Below are positions 13,291-25,800 of a stretch of DNA of 64,000 bases, in pieces (the first letter of the stretch is position 1; each line of letters begins with the position of its first letter). This stretch comes from Carya illinoinensis. Lineage: Eukaryota; Streptophyta; Magnoliopsida; Fagales; Juglandaceae. Location of the stretch: assembly GCF_018687715.1 (NCBI RefSeq), contig NC_056752.1, forward strand, positions 2,604,001 through 2,668,000, read 5' to 3'. Both the position numbers and the translations under genes were made by a program. Under the pieces are notes generated by a model. The model did no database searches. It saw only the letters and a program-made list of their open reading frames with translations, and was not told where the DNA came from.

Positions 13291-15434
13291 ATTTGAATTT
13301 TATTTATTTTTATTGTGCCTTTTTTCTCTATTGGACCTTTTATTTTCTATTGAGCTTGTTTCTAGTGGGATTGTTATTTGATTTTGAGCCAAGCCCCTTC
13401 ATTTTCGACCCAGCCCATTGCTCTAGCCCTGTCTCTTTTATTTCTTTCCCTAAGCGGCGTCATTTGGTCCATGCCCTTAGGGCTTTCTTCTATTTCTTTT
13501 CTTCTCCTTCATCTGCTGTGCTGTTGCTTCTTCTCCTTTCCATTTCAGTTTCTTCTTCCTTGCTTCTCGTTGTCGTAACCTTCATCTTCTTCCTCTATTT
13601 TCATTTCTGCTTATTTCTTTGGCAAGTTAGTGTTTATCATAGTTATCTCCTCCAGTTTTCGTTCAGGTATTAGTTTACATTTTCATCTCCAAGCTTTCAT
13701 TTTCTTTTTGCTGTAAAACCGTGCATTACCCTTCTTTCTTTACATTTTATTTTCATCCGTTTTCTCATCTGTTGTAGGTAAATCCGTGAGCCCTTCAAGC
13801 CCAGTTTCTCTCTAATTTTCCCTTGGTATTTTCATGATTCAAGCTTGTGAAATCCCTTTGCTTTTCCTTTTGTTTTGGTCTGATTGTTGCCCTATTTTAG
13901 CCCCAATTCGTGTTCTATTTTTGGCCCTTTACATGCCCCTGTTTTCTCCCCCGACAGGCCAACCGTGAGCCTCCATGTTGTTTCTTTCTCAAATTGTTTT
14001 CCTTAGTAATTTCATGAGATAAGCTAGTGATTTATTCCCATTTCATTTCCTTTTTTTTTTTTGGGTCTTTTTGTGCTCTGTTGTGCCCTTTGTCTTGCCC
14101 TTTTTTTGTCTAAACTGTGAGCTGCCTTGAGTTTCTTGTTGATTTTTGTTTCCTGTCGAGAGACTATTTTCAGCTATCATCTTCCAGATTTTGCCTTTTA
14201 AGCACTGTAAGTAATTTTTCAAATATCTTTTTGAGATTTAAATATATTTTGCACTAACAATTCTTTGTGATCTGGTTGGTTTTACCGGACGTTGAGTGCG
14301 AGGAATTTGGGAGTTTGTTGGATTGGAGGATGAAGTTGTTTGTGAAGTTGGATTGTGCTTGGTATTTTTATGCCTTGTTTGGATTCATGTTATACATTGC
14401 ATAATTGCATGCATGTTCATGAGCATGAATGAAAAACAGGTTTTCATGTGTAAGATGATTTTTGGGTGCATGTGTATCACAATTCTATGCTGAGATGGGG
14501 CATTATTTTGGTGGAACTCCTCTGGTCATTCAGGAGCTTAATATACTGAGTGATGTCCTCTAAGTTATCGTTGGGCGACAATGAGATCAGACGAGATAGT
14601 AATGCTCTCATGCCGACTCTATGATCCCTCTGTTGGAGGTGGCTAGAGGATGTTTGGTAACAAATGCACTGTGCGTGAAACTGGGCATTCGCTTGTTACA
14701 ACGTTACACACACGATCATTACTCGTAGTGTGATGAAGGGAGCCAGTGTGTGGATGATTCCTAGGGGAGATCATTGTGCATATAGTTTAAAATTGGATAA
14801 TTAGTTTTAATAAATGGACTTATGTGAACGATTTTCTGGGAAAATGATGGATTTTTATTTTGTGCCATTTTCTAAAAAAATGGCGGATGTTATTTTTGAT
14901 GGACTTGGTTTTTAGGCCAAAATAAGATTTTGGAGTGTGTTGGAATATAATTATTTTTGGAAAAAATAATTTTTAAGTCTCATGCATATTTCATCACATG
15001 CACGCATAATTGTTGTGACATGAATGTATTTTCATTTCTTGGACTGTTTGGTCTATTACTTACATGCGATACCATTTCATGGTACAGTAGATTTTGATGT
15101 AGAGTCTGAGGATGCAGTTGCACGGGAGGAGTGATCAAAGATCACATTCTCGTGTATTGAGATTTATTTCCGTATTTGGTTATTGTATTTTGGCTTAATC
15201 ATGTTTTTATTGGATAATTGTAATACTTTTTGAAACGCTTGTATTTAAACGAATTTGTATTTAACAATTCAGATACTTAGTTGATTGATTTTTATTTATC
15301 CGCAGCATCTTTTGTTTTACACATGTTGCATGTGCACACACTTAGCACTTGTTGTTGGGGTGTGTGACGCGTGTTGTCATCATCCCAACGCCTCGATTTC
15401 CACATATCCGTACTTGGGAATTGGAGATGTCACA
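13291..15434 (-). mobile_element. LTR-like repeat, TGTGACA-start family, copy in inverse orientation
   Basis: Read on the minus strand it starts TGTGACATCTCC at 15434, the same type of terminus as the repeats at 4432, 6068 and 58990. The part at 14500-15434 is homologous to 4432-5330 in the opposite orientation, with the motif order preserved. It abuts a TIR-domain fragment, suggesting insertion into that sequence (following 5-mer ATCAC at 15435-15439), but a matching left flank was not found. The left boundary is therefore arbitrary. The open frame at 13293-13673 is T-rich hydrophobic noise. Confidence 0.5.
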
Positions 15435-15664
15435 ATCACAATGAGAATTCTTGATCTATGAATCGCATTTACTAGTTCAATAGAGATGTTCAGCCCTCTA
15501 AAGAGCTCCTCGTCATCTCGAAAGGTGCAAATTTCGTCTCATGTCAAGGTAGAGTAAAGGTGTTCAGTGAAGGTCTTGCGGGTGTCTTCATTGTTGAAAC
15601 TTAGGAAGATGCCATGATCCCAACAACTCAGTTTTGAAGATGATGGAAAGGTTTGAGTAGCCAT
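15435..15664 (-). pseudogene. TIR-domain (TNL-type resistance protein) 5' fragment, broken
   Basis: Reading the minus strand from ATG at 15664 gives MATQTFPSSSKLSCWDHGIF, then LSFNNEDTRKTFTEHLYSTL, a TGA stop, then DEICTFRDDEELFRGLNISI and ELVNAIHRSRILIVIV. This is the start of a plant TIR domain: the W-D-x-x-x-FLSF-x-x-EDTRKTFT opening and the IxTFRDD-ELxRG loop are both present. The usual RG of 'SFRGEDTR' is replaced by NN and one stop interrupts it. The sequence ends abruptly at the LTR-like repeat, so the rest of the TIR, NB-ARC and LRR parts is missing here. In this family the TIR domain signals pathogen recognition; this copy cannot. Confidence 0.72.
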
Positions 15665-16254
15665 GAAAAGAGGAGGCGCTTGTTATGATTGAGATTGAAG
15701 GGACTAAAAAATTAGAGAAATTCTATGAGTTGTTAGAAGGGATAGAGCTAGAAAAACACCAAAACTTGAGTTTTTTTAATACTAAATTTAATGATGAGAA
15801 ATACTTATCAAGCGTATTTTTAGGCAAAAACTCCTAGTAAGATGCAATCAATTCGGATCACAAATCTAAAGTGCGTAAAATTTATGGATGAGTGCAGAGA
15901 AACGATACCATCTTCATCTAAGTCTTCAACAAAGCGAAACTTGCAATGGTCATCTTGGTCTTCAAATTCCAGGTCAAGCTTTCACTTCAAGCTTTGTGTT
16001 GCAATAATGGTTTAGCCCTCGTTGTGATCCATGGGCATAGAGTGGTTGTGGGCAGGTGGGATTTCTCTGGTAACGAAATGTGAAGAATCAGGACGTTTGC
16101 AAAAAGGGGATTCTCTTCATTATTATTATTATTATTATTATTAGTAGCTGACGTCAGCTGATTGCACATCAATTGTAGCCGACGACTATACATAATAGAA
16201 TTGTTTGATTCTACCATTTTGTCTACTGAGCTCTTAATTATCATCATTTTTTGA
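15665..16254. other. Flank of TIR fragment, unassigned
   Basis: The minus strand reads about 50 residues without a stop around 15830-15980, including LEFEDQDDHCKFRFVEDLDE. It may be another piece of the broken resistance-like gene, but I do not recognise it. A (ATT)7 tract lies at about 16122-16142. Confidence 0.3.
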
Positions 16255-16427
16255 ACGAGTTTTTCTATTCAACATTTCATATATTATACAATATATATTT
16301 TTTAATTTTATTCCTCTTAAGATAATTAAATCATTCTCCTCATCATCCATATATCATATATTTAATAAATAAAAAAAAGTATGTATAGTGTGTGATATGG
16401 GGATAATGAGTAGAATTTTTCTTTCCG
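16255..16427. mobile_element. MITE, 'agaatttttctt' family copy 3
   Basis: Shares 'catcatccatatatcatata', 'gtgtgatatgggga' and 'gagtagaatttttctt' with the copies at 11563 and 11930. It has no coding capacity. Left boundary approximate. Confidence 0.5.
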
Positions 16428-16560
16428 AATGCATGTTTAATGATTTCACACAAAAAATAAAACAAAATTATCTAATTTTTAAAATACAAGAGTTGAAATA
16501 TATGGATTATTCACGTGCAGTAGTCTCAGGTTCGATCGTCCATATAAAATGGAAGAATTT

Positions 16561-17089
16561 TTTTTTTGAAAAGAATCACTTTGTATTCATATTCAGCTTA
16601 TAACAGTATCAGTATACATTTTGTCTATGAAAATCTGATTAGAAATCGAATCTGGTCCCTCCTCTATCCAATACACATCATCCTCCCCAAACATAGCCAT
16701 TTTAGCCAGTTGATGAGCTACCTCATTACCCTCCCTATGAGTGAAACTCACTTCCCACCGATTGTTCATCATCAGTTTCTGCTGCAGGCCTTCCACCAGG
16801 TGACCAAACCTTGAATCATCCCTCCTGTGTTTCATTACCTCATCAATTACACACTTAGCATCCCCTTCAAATACCACTCCCCTTAAACCCAAATCCTCAC
16901 ACAACACCATTGCTTCCCAAAGAGCAGTGCATTCTGCAACAAAGGCATGGCAACTGTATGGCCTTTTAGCACACATAGCAGCAAAAATATCTCCATTACA
17001 GTCCCTGATGACAACCCCCACACCCAAACACTTAGATGCCACACTAACAGCTACATCAAAGTTAGCTTTGAGTTGCAAACCAACTGGCT
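16561..17089 (-). mobile_element. 5'-truncated LINE carrying an RNase H domain
   Basis: The insertion is bounded by an exact 18-bp duplication, TATAAAATGGAAGAATTT, at 16543-16560 and 17090-17107. The poly-T at 16558-16569 is the poly-A tail of a minus-strand insert. It encodes an uninterrupted frame (to 16593) with a plant RVT_3-type RNase H-like fold: NFDVAVS (first Asp), FVAECTALWEAM (Glu), VFEGDAKCVIDEV (Asp) and REGNEVAHQLA near the C-terminus. Plant L1-clade LINEs often carry this domain after the reverse transcriptase, and here only the 3'-terminal 0.5 kb was integrated. The uninterrupted frame suggests a fairly recent insertion. Confidence 0.82.
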
Positions 17090-17107
17090 TATAAAATGGA
17101 AGAATTT

Positions 17108-19680
17108 AGGACAATATTAATTTCATTCTAGCGCGTTGACACCAAAAGTATATTATTATTTTTACAATGACAATAGCTCTCTTATATTCTCTGCATATTT
17201 TAATGATTATATCGTGTAATTTGTAAAAAATAAAATAAAATAAAAATTGAGATGCATGGATCAAAAGAGAGAATATATAAGGGAGAGAGACTTTGATGGT
17301 TTTATATATCTTTACTATTTAATTGTCATTAGATTCGTAATATCTATCCCTATTTATAAGCTAGTGAATGGAGTGAGAGAAAGAATGATCAAAATATAAA
17401 AAATCAATGATATTAATTAATTTTAATTGATTTATGCAATAAACTAAATACGGTAAAAAATGAGTCATATTATCAAATATATTAGAATGTTATGAATATA
17501 TTCTAAAATAAGTATGAAAGAATTTTAACATAATTAAAAGTACTATTTGTATGACAAAAATGTTATTGTTACCAAAAGTTGGGTCTCGATAATTTTTTTT
17601 TTTTTACTTAGTGATTAAGAAAATATTTTTTTAGTAATTTTAAATTTTTAAAAAAATGTTTAAAAATATAAAAAAAATAAAAATAAAAAACTTTTTTATT
17701 CTTGTGGGAGCCATCTCGTACTACATCCTTGGTGGATGCTCCTTGTATAAACATCAGTTTTAATTGATATCATATCCAACGATAAGATCAGATCGATCAA
17801 TCGAACGTAGGTGTCGATGTTGAAAAACTATCTGACAATCATTAGAATTTAATTAAAGTGCTTGACTGTCAGGCAAACTCGAAGCAAGCATGCATGGCCA
17901 CTGAAATGAAATGTGGTATAAGTTGTAGGGTTGGACCTAGTTCTTGACGTGTTGCATCATGCATGCAGGGGGTTCGGATCGATAAATGTTTAACAGAAAT
18001 GATCGATAGGGTTCGTGGGCACCACGGCCAGCGTCAGGAACTAAGACTTACCCAAAGCATGATCTCTGTTAGCATTGGATTCCAACCTGCTTTCGTCGTC
18101 GAGGAAGAGGGTCATGAAAATGACTTCTTTTTGGCATGCATGGGCTACGTACATGACCGCATTTCATGATGCGGGCGGGCCTCAGGAATCCATGATGAGT
18201 CGATCGAAGAGAAAGGGTTTTTTCCCTTTTTTGTTTTCGTAATGTCAAAGCAGCCTAATAAATCCAAGCAAAAGTTTCGTGTAACCACCAAAATCGCCTT
18301 CAAATTAATGATGTATGTCATCTTCTTGCCTTTGTTTTGAAGCTTTGGCAGCTTGGACTTACGCAAGAAAACAAAAGTGGATGCATGCATGCAGCAGCTT
18401 GATGCTTGGAATTATATATATATATATATATATACCCTTTCGTTTTCCGTTGGGTTTTTTGTCTTCCGCAAAGTGCAAACCCGGTTTGTAATTTAGCAAT
18501 TATTCGACCAATTCTGATGCCATGCAGCAGGTGTTTTTATTTACAAAAAAGAAGCTGCATGCTAGCTTTTAGATTTGAGGTTTTAATATTTGTGAGGATA
18601 ACGTCTTGACCCACGTACATGATTCATTTTGTTTGGTTCTCACGAATATATATAAATATCCTAATGCATGCATGGGTGATAAATATTAGAACACACGCAC
18701 CAAAAAAAAAAAAAAAATGAAGATTATAATACTTACAGTACTCTTAATTTAATTAATATTGCAACAGACGATTACATAATATAAAAAATAACTTATATTA
18801 TGATGAGTTATTTGTAATGTAAATGACTATTTATAACGAGAATGGATTGGTAATTTTAACCAAAAAAAATCATTTCAGTATAAAATAAATAACTACAAAT
18901 AAATAATTTTGTTTTAATATATATATACATACACGAAATAAATTTATGGTATGTGGGAGTACTTAACTCTCGACTTGTGACTAGTACTCAGTGCATTTTT
19001 TAATTTGATAATAATTGTAAGAGTGAATGGGCCTAAACTCATTAGTTTAGGCTACGTTTAGATGTTAAGATGAATTATAAATAGTAATATTATGTGAGTT
19101 CTATTAAAATAAGTTTAACTTTTTTAGGTTTAAATGTGTTTAATTTTTTATGTTAAAATGTATGAAGTATGCTGGAATAAGTTTAATTTTATTTTTTTAT
19201 AAAAATTTGAAAAAGTAGCGGGTCTCATCGATAATTGATTTGAAATAAGTTGAATTTGGCTCAACAACTAAAACTTTCAAATTAAAGTGATGTTCTATGA
19301 AAAGTTTACAACAAATTCCAAAATGAAATCTTATTAATTAAGTGCTACAACAGAATATTATAGCAGAGTCATGATTATGTGCTTAATTCTCAAATTAAGT
19401 AATAACGATAAGGAGTGATCGAGAGATACAAGGACATTCGTGTCAATGTAAAGGTTTTAAATTTCTAGCAATACCTATTAATTTATAAACGGTAAATTTG
19501 CAATATTAAACTAAGAGTTTTGTTATATATATTTAATTTTATATATTTTTATTTATTTTATTAATGTGATTAATTGTATCACTTTAATAAAATATCTAAA
19601 AAGTATATAAAAGTAATTTTATATAGAATTTTTATTAAACTAAAGTAGAGATATAAGGTGAGAGATGGTTAAAAAAAAAG
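17108..19680. other. Intergenic region upstream of the methionine aminopeptidase gene
   Basis: AT-rich. The part at 17880-18620 has higher complexity with many GCATGC/GATCGATC motifs and an (AT)n at 18413-18434, but no convincing coding frame. A decayed MITE-like block begins near 19048 ('ggctacgtttagatgttaag'). No RNA gene was recognised. Confidence 0.4.
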
Positions 19681-19684
19681 GCAA

Positions 19685-19854
19685 TTTGGGCCAAATAGCT
19701 GACCTGAGCCCAGCCGGCCAGCCTTGGGCTTGAACAGTCTATTAAGAGGCCTCAGCCGAGGCCTAATTTGTACTTAACAAAGAGAGGCCGACAATGGTTC
19801 CGATTCGTGTCATAAGGTACACAGAGAGAAGAAGGATAATTAGACACGGGAAGA
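19685..19854 (+). promoter_or_regulatory. Probable core promoter and 5' leader of MAP1D-like gene
   Basis: Three site II-type elements, TGGGCC/T, lie in 54 bp: TGGGCC at 19687-19692, AGCCCA (reverse) at 19707-19712 and TGGGCT at 19735-19740. In plants such elements are common upstream of housekeeping and organelle-protein genes. A perfect inverted repeat AGGCCTC-AGCC-GAGGCCT follows at 19747-19764. The next 90 bp are purine-rich and run to the ATG at 19855. No clear TATA box was seen. Confidence 0.45.
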
Positions 19855-22800
19855 ATGGTAGGCGCTAAGTCTCTGCGACCAACGATTCTCTCTTCTTTTG
19901 TTGGAGACCGCTTCCTTCGTTCAACGCCGCCTCTTCACCAAATCTTCCGCTACAACCCAGGTCCTTCACTTTCTTCCCCCCATTTTTTTTTTGTTCAATG
20001 TTTCTTGTGGTTCTTGGAAGCTGAGAGCTGCGATATATGTAACGATTCTAATTCTTCAAGGGAGCTTTTTGTGAACCCACGGCCGGAAAAAGTGCCATTT
20101 GAGTTAGAAGCCAGCGGCAAGTGGTAACAGTATTCTGTATTAATGATCTAACTAGATCAAAAAATTTTCAAGGAGTTTATTTTCAGGTGATATTTGTATG
20201 AAATGGTTGTTAAGCTTGCTTAAGAAAGGAAGATTAATTGTTATAATCTGCTGTGGATTTCATATCACTAATGGTATCTCAAGTTGGGTTTGCGTTTTTC
20301 TTAATTTGGCTGTTTTTGTAGGAAGCAAGCATGTGACGTTGCAGTTATCCAGAACGCTTTCTGGCTTAACCAACCTTTTATTCAATAGAAGGTGTGTAAT
20401 GTTGTACTTGAAATTATTATTATTTTGTTAAGACTCATATAAAATCAAACACATGGTCTTCACATTTCTTCCCAGGGCTCCACTTTAAGTGGGAATGACA
20501 CTGCGTAATGTGTAAGAATAACAAGAGAAGCAAAGGAAAACGAGTGAAAACAGAGGATGAGGAAGAATGCTTACTGCATTTCATAAAAGTGTATTGTAAA
20601 CCTTTTACACAGTGCTGCTGCTTTATACTAAAAATGAACAGACAATGCTAACCAACTAGAGAATATTCATGCCACCTAAATTCTGTACAGCTGCAGGCTA
20701 ACTACTTCTAAAATTACATAAAGGTACATTACAACTCATATAGAAGAAGGGCTACTTAGTAAATTATCTGCAGATTTATTACAAGAGACAAGTCTATTCG
20801 ATGAAGAGCGTGGCTGCATATCAGGATCATTGATGTTGCCATGAGCAGCTGCATCCATATGATCTGTTTTCTTGGAAGAGCTGATGCCATGCTGCTCTAA
20901 TACCCCCCCTCAAGATGGAGAATAGAGGTTTACTATTCCCATCTTGGAGAGATGTGAGTAAAGAGTACAAGAGGGTAAAGACTTAGTAAAAATGTCAGCA
21001 AGCTGTGAATTTGTGTGGTCATGAGCATTCTTGTATTTTGTCTCAGATAAGATGACAATCTACTTCAATGTGTTTTGTCCTCTTGTGGAAAACTGGGTTG
21101 GTTGCTATATGTAGAGCAGCTTGGTTGTCACAAAAAAAGTTCAGCAGCTTGTGGATGAGGGATGGAGAGATCAGTGAATAGCTGCCACATCCAAGTGAGT
21201 TCAGTAGAAATGGATGTCATTGCACGATATTTTGCTTCAGCAAAGGACCTTGAGACAATTGTTTGTTTCTTGGATCTCCAGGAAATGAGAGAATGGCCCA
21301 AGAAGATGCAAAATCTAGTGACTGATTTGCGTGTCTAGGTAGGAAGCCCAATTTGAATCACGGTAGCCTCTAAGCTGAAGTGGAGAGCTTCAAGAGAGGA
21401 GGATGCCTTGACTAGGTGCATTTTTGAGGTATCTCAATACCTTGTGAGCTGCAGCAAGATGGGAGGTAGAGGGGTGGTCCATAAATTGACTTAGAACTTG
21501 GATGGGGTAACTTATGTCAGGTCTGGTTAAGGTGAGGTAAAGCAATCGACCAATGAACTGTCTGTAGGAGGTAGGGTCAACTAGGGGTGTCCCAGATAAC
21601 TTGCTCAATTCGTGGTTTTGGTCCATTGGAAGCTTTAAAGGCTTACAAGCTAAGTGGCCCAAATCAGAAAGAATATCTAAAGAGTATATCCTTTGACAGA
21701 GGTGGATTCCATTAGGGAATTGAGCAACCTCAATGCCAAAGAATTATCTTAAGGTTCCAAGGTCTTTTATTCTGAAATGTGTGTTCAAAAAGGTCTTGAG
21801 AACTGAAATGGATTCAAGAGAATTGCTTGCAACTACAATGTAATCAACATAAACAAGTAATGCATTAAAGGTAGTAGTAGTGATGCAAGTAAATAGGCTA
21901 TAATCAACCTTGGACTGAGTGAAACCAAAGGTAACTAAGGAAGTGGAAAATTTATCATACCATTGGCGTGATGCCTGTTTAAGACCATAGAGACTTTTGT
22001 TTAGTTTGCAGACCTGGTCAGGTTGTCCTGTGATGTATCCAGGTGGCCTTTTCACTTAGATTTCTTCATTGAGCTTGCCATTGAGGAAGGCATTGTTAAT
22101 ATCAAATTGGTGGAGATGCCATCCTTTGATTGCAGTTAAGGGCAATGATGGTTTTGACAGTGACAATCTTCACTACTGGGGAAAAGGTTTCATGATAATC
22201 CACCCCTTCTTGTTGGGTGAAACCCTTAGCTACTAATCTTGCTTTCTTGCTCTCAACAGTATCATTGGAATGGTACTTGGTTTTATATACAAATTTGCAT
22301 TCAATGGGGATTTTGCCAACGGGTAAATCTATGAGAGTCCATGTGTTGTTGAGCTCTAAAGCTTTAATTTCAGTATCCATTGCCTTACACCAATCAGGGT
22401 CTTTGGCAGCTTGTGTGTAAGTGTGTGGATCATGATTGGAGGAGATAGTAGCAAAAAATAAAGAGAATTTAGGAGATAAGTTATGATAAGAAATAGAAGA
22501 AGCTAAAGGAAAAGAGATACCTGATGGAGCTGATGCCCATGTTCACTGATTGAGAGGATGAGATTAAAGTTGCTTGCTGGCAATGGAAGTCCTGCAGGTA
22601 TTAGTGAGCTTTTCTGGTTCAAGTGGACCTTCTAGAGAATATGAAGGTTCTGATATTGATGGAATTGAAGAATTGGAGGAAGGAAGTATGGAAATGTCTG
22701 GGGATGTAGATGATGGGGAGGTTGTTTCTGATATGAGTGGCAAAGGAGTATTGAGTGGTGGTGGAGAAGGTGAAATAAAAGGCAAAGGAGTTTGAGGGAA

Positions 22801-25800
22801 AGTGGCAGGAGATGGCAATTGAGAAGACGGAATGGAAATACATGTTCATAAAATGTAACATCTCGAGAGATGAAAATTGAGTTTATGTTTAAATCAAGCA
22901 GCTTATAGCCTTTTACCCCAAAAGGGATAACCAAGGAAGACACAATGTCTACCTCGAGGGTCAAATTTTTGTCTATGTTGAGAAATTGTAGAGGCAAAAC
23001 AGAGGCTGCCTAAAATTCTCAGGTGAGAATAAGTAGGAGGTTTGTTAAAGAGGAGCTCAAATGGTGTCTTATTAGAGAGTAAAGGGGTGGGAATCTGATT
23101 AATTATGTAAGCTGCTATGAGTATACAATCATTCCAATACAAGTTCGGTAGATTAGATTGGATTTTAAGGGCTCGACCTATGTTCAAAAGATGTTGATGC
23201 TTCCTTTCTGCAAACCCATTTTGTTGGGGGGTTTCCACACAAGTTCTATGGTAAATAATTCCTTTCTTGTTGAAAAAATCTATCGTGTGAAACTCAAGGC
23301 CATTGTCACTTCGAAGTGTTTGAACTTTGGTGTGGAATTGGGTTTTAACAAGGTTAAAAAGGCTTCAATGCATGGTCTGGTATTTGATTTAGCCATGAGT
23401 AAATATATCCAAGTACTCCTAGAGTAATCATCTACAATGGTCTAATAATATCTTATTCCGTCATAAGCTAGTACTGAGTTAGGACCCATATATCACAATG
23501 GATGAGTTCAAATATGGTTTTGCTTTTGTGAGAACTAACAGGAAATGGAAGTTTATGGTGCTTTGCAAGTGGACACACAAAACATGGATTGATATTAGAA
23601 ATGTCAGAAACATGATTTTGAAATAAGAGGATCTGGGATTACATGTAATCTGGAAAGAGAGGTATGACCCATTCGACAATGCCAAAGATCTGAAACAAGA
23701 TCAACATTTTTGAAAGTAGCTGAAACAAAGATATTTTTATGTAAATAAGTGGTTTTGCAAAATGATCTAAGAGAGTTGCTGGTGACACTGGTTCTGCAAG
23801 CAAATGGTAGAGACCATTCTTCATCTCACCCATACCAATAGTGGTCCATGACAAAAGGTCCTGGATAAAACAAAATGGTGAAAGGAAAATAAAACAGCAA
23901 GAGAGTGGATTGGTTATAGCTACTTTACAGAAATTAAATTGAAATGAAAGGAAGGAACACATAACACATTAGTTAATGTTAATGTGTTGTGAATGTCGAC
24001 AATACCAATGTGAGTGACAAGTGCAGTGTGGCCATGTGGGAGTTTAACTACAAATGATACTTGAGAGGTCATTGATGAGAAGGAGTTGGTGCTGTAGATC
24101 GCGTGATTTGTAGCACCAGTGTCAATGATCCAAGGCATGTGTGTGGGGGTATTTGTGGGAGTAAAGGAAGTGAAGTAAGAAATGATACCATTCATAGTGG
24201 AAGGGTGTGTGTAATCTGCTTGGACAGTGTTGACTGAATGATTGGCAATGGAGACTTCTTTTGGCTGCAGTAGAGACAACAATTGGTGATATTGTTCTTT
24301 GGTGAAGGTCAATTTGTCATTTGAGGAAGCCTCTTGCTCGAGTGAAGTCATGTTGGTAGAGAAATCATTCTGCTTAGTCTTACCATGAAGTTTGTGCCTA
24401 GGTGGATAGCCATGTAGCTTATAGCACTTTTCTGCTATATGGCCTATCATATGGCAGTGGGTACAGGTGGGGGCTGGGGCATTACTTGCCTTAAAACAAG
24501 TATCAAGGACATGGCCCTGTATTTTGTAGTGAGTGCAAAAGGGTCTATCTCGCTTTGGTTGCTGAGGTGTTTTAGAAAAGGATTTATGGGAGGTGTATGG
24601 TTATTCGACAGCAAGGGCCATTGAGTCTATTGATGGAAGACCAGACAGCATGAGATGTTGCATCTCTTGCTGTTGGATCATGGAGAAAATTTTGTTTAAA
24701 GGAGGCAAGGGATCCAGGAGCATAATTTGGTCACGGATAACTTGGATCAAGTCATTTAACCCTATAAGGAATTGTATCACACAATCCCTTGATATCTGAC
24801 AAGCAAGATGGTCAACTTTCCACAAATGCAGCTAGGCATAGAGTCATATATGCTAAGTTCATCCCACAGAGTTTTAAGCTTGCAAAAATACATGCTAACA
24901 GAATCATTGTCTTGTAGCAAACCTGTTAATGCCTTTTTGAGTTGAAAAATTCGATGACCATTTTGTTGGGTAAATCTGTCTTTGAGTTCATCCCAGATTT
25001 GTGCAGCATCATCCACCAAAGCAATGCTGGATTTAAGGGATGGGTGGATAGAATGGTAAAGCCAAGACACAATCAGATCATTGCATCTTTCCCACGCATC
25101 ATAGAGAGGGTCAGTGGTAGCTTATGGTTTTGTCAAGGTTCCATTGATGAATCCAAGCTTATTTTTGGCACGAAGAGCTTGACACATAGCTCTCAACCAG
25201 GTTGTATAGTTTTCAATGGTGAGAAGGTCAGGGACCAAGGGAATTGAGGGGTTATCACCATGGTCAAGTCTATATGGATTGGTGAGGTTATTGAAGTCAA
25301 GAAAAGGAGAATGGGGTGGTTCAGTAGCCATTTGAGAAAAGTTCTCACTCTGAGGCTCTTGATACCATGTAAGAATAACAAGAGAAACAAAGGAAAACGA
25401 GTCGGGCCTTGCCCTTTTCATGTTCTAATATATTTCTTTTTACTTATAAAAAAAAAAAAAACACAAAAACAAAGGAAAACGAGTGAAAATAGAGGATGAG
25501 GAATAATGCTTACTGCATTTCATAAAAGTGTATTGTAAAACTTTTACACAGTGCTGCTGCTTTATAAATGAACAGACAATGCTAACCAACTAGAGAATAT
25601 TCGTGCCACCTAAATTCTGTACAGCTGCAGACTAACTACTTCTCAAATTACATAAAGGTACATTATAGCTCATCTAGAAGAAGGGCTACTTAGTAAATTA
25701 TCTACAGATTTATTACAAGAGACAAGTCTATTCGATGAAGAGTGTGGCTGCATATCAGGATCATTGATGTTGCCATGAGCAGCTGCATCCATATGATCTG

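Noticed and set aside
13293..13673. 126-aa hydrophobic open frame
   Set aside because: It is translated T-rich DNA with Phe/Leu/Ser runs, lies inside an LTR-like repeat and has an overlapping frame of the same kind.
17963..18169. 68-aa frame in a higher-complexity stretch
   Set aside because: No recognisable motif, homology or splice context. It remains only a weak candidate.
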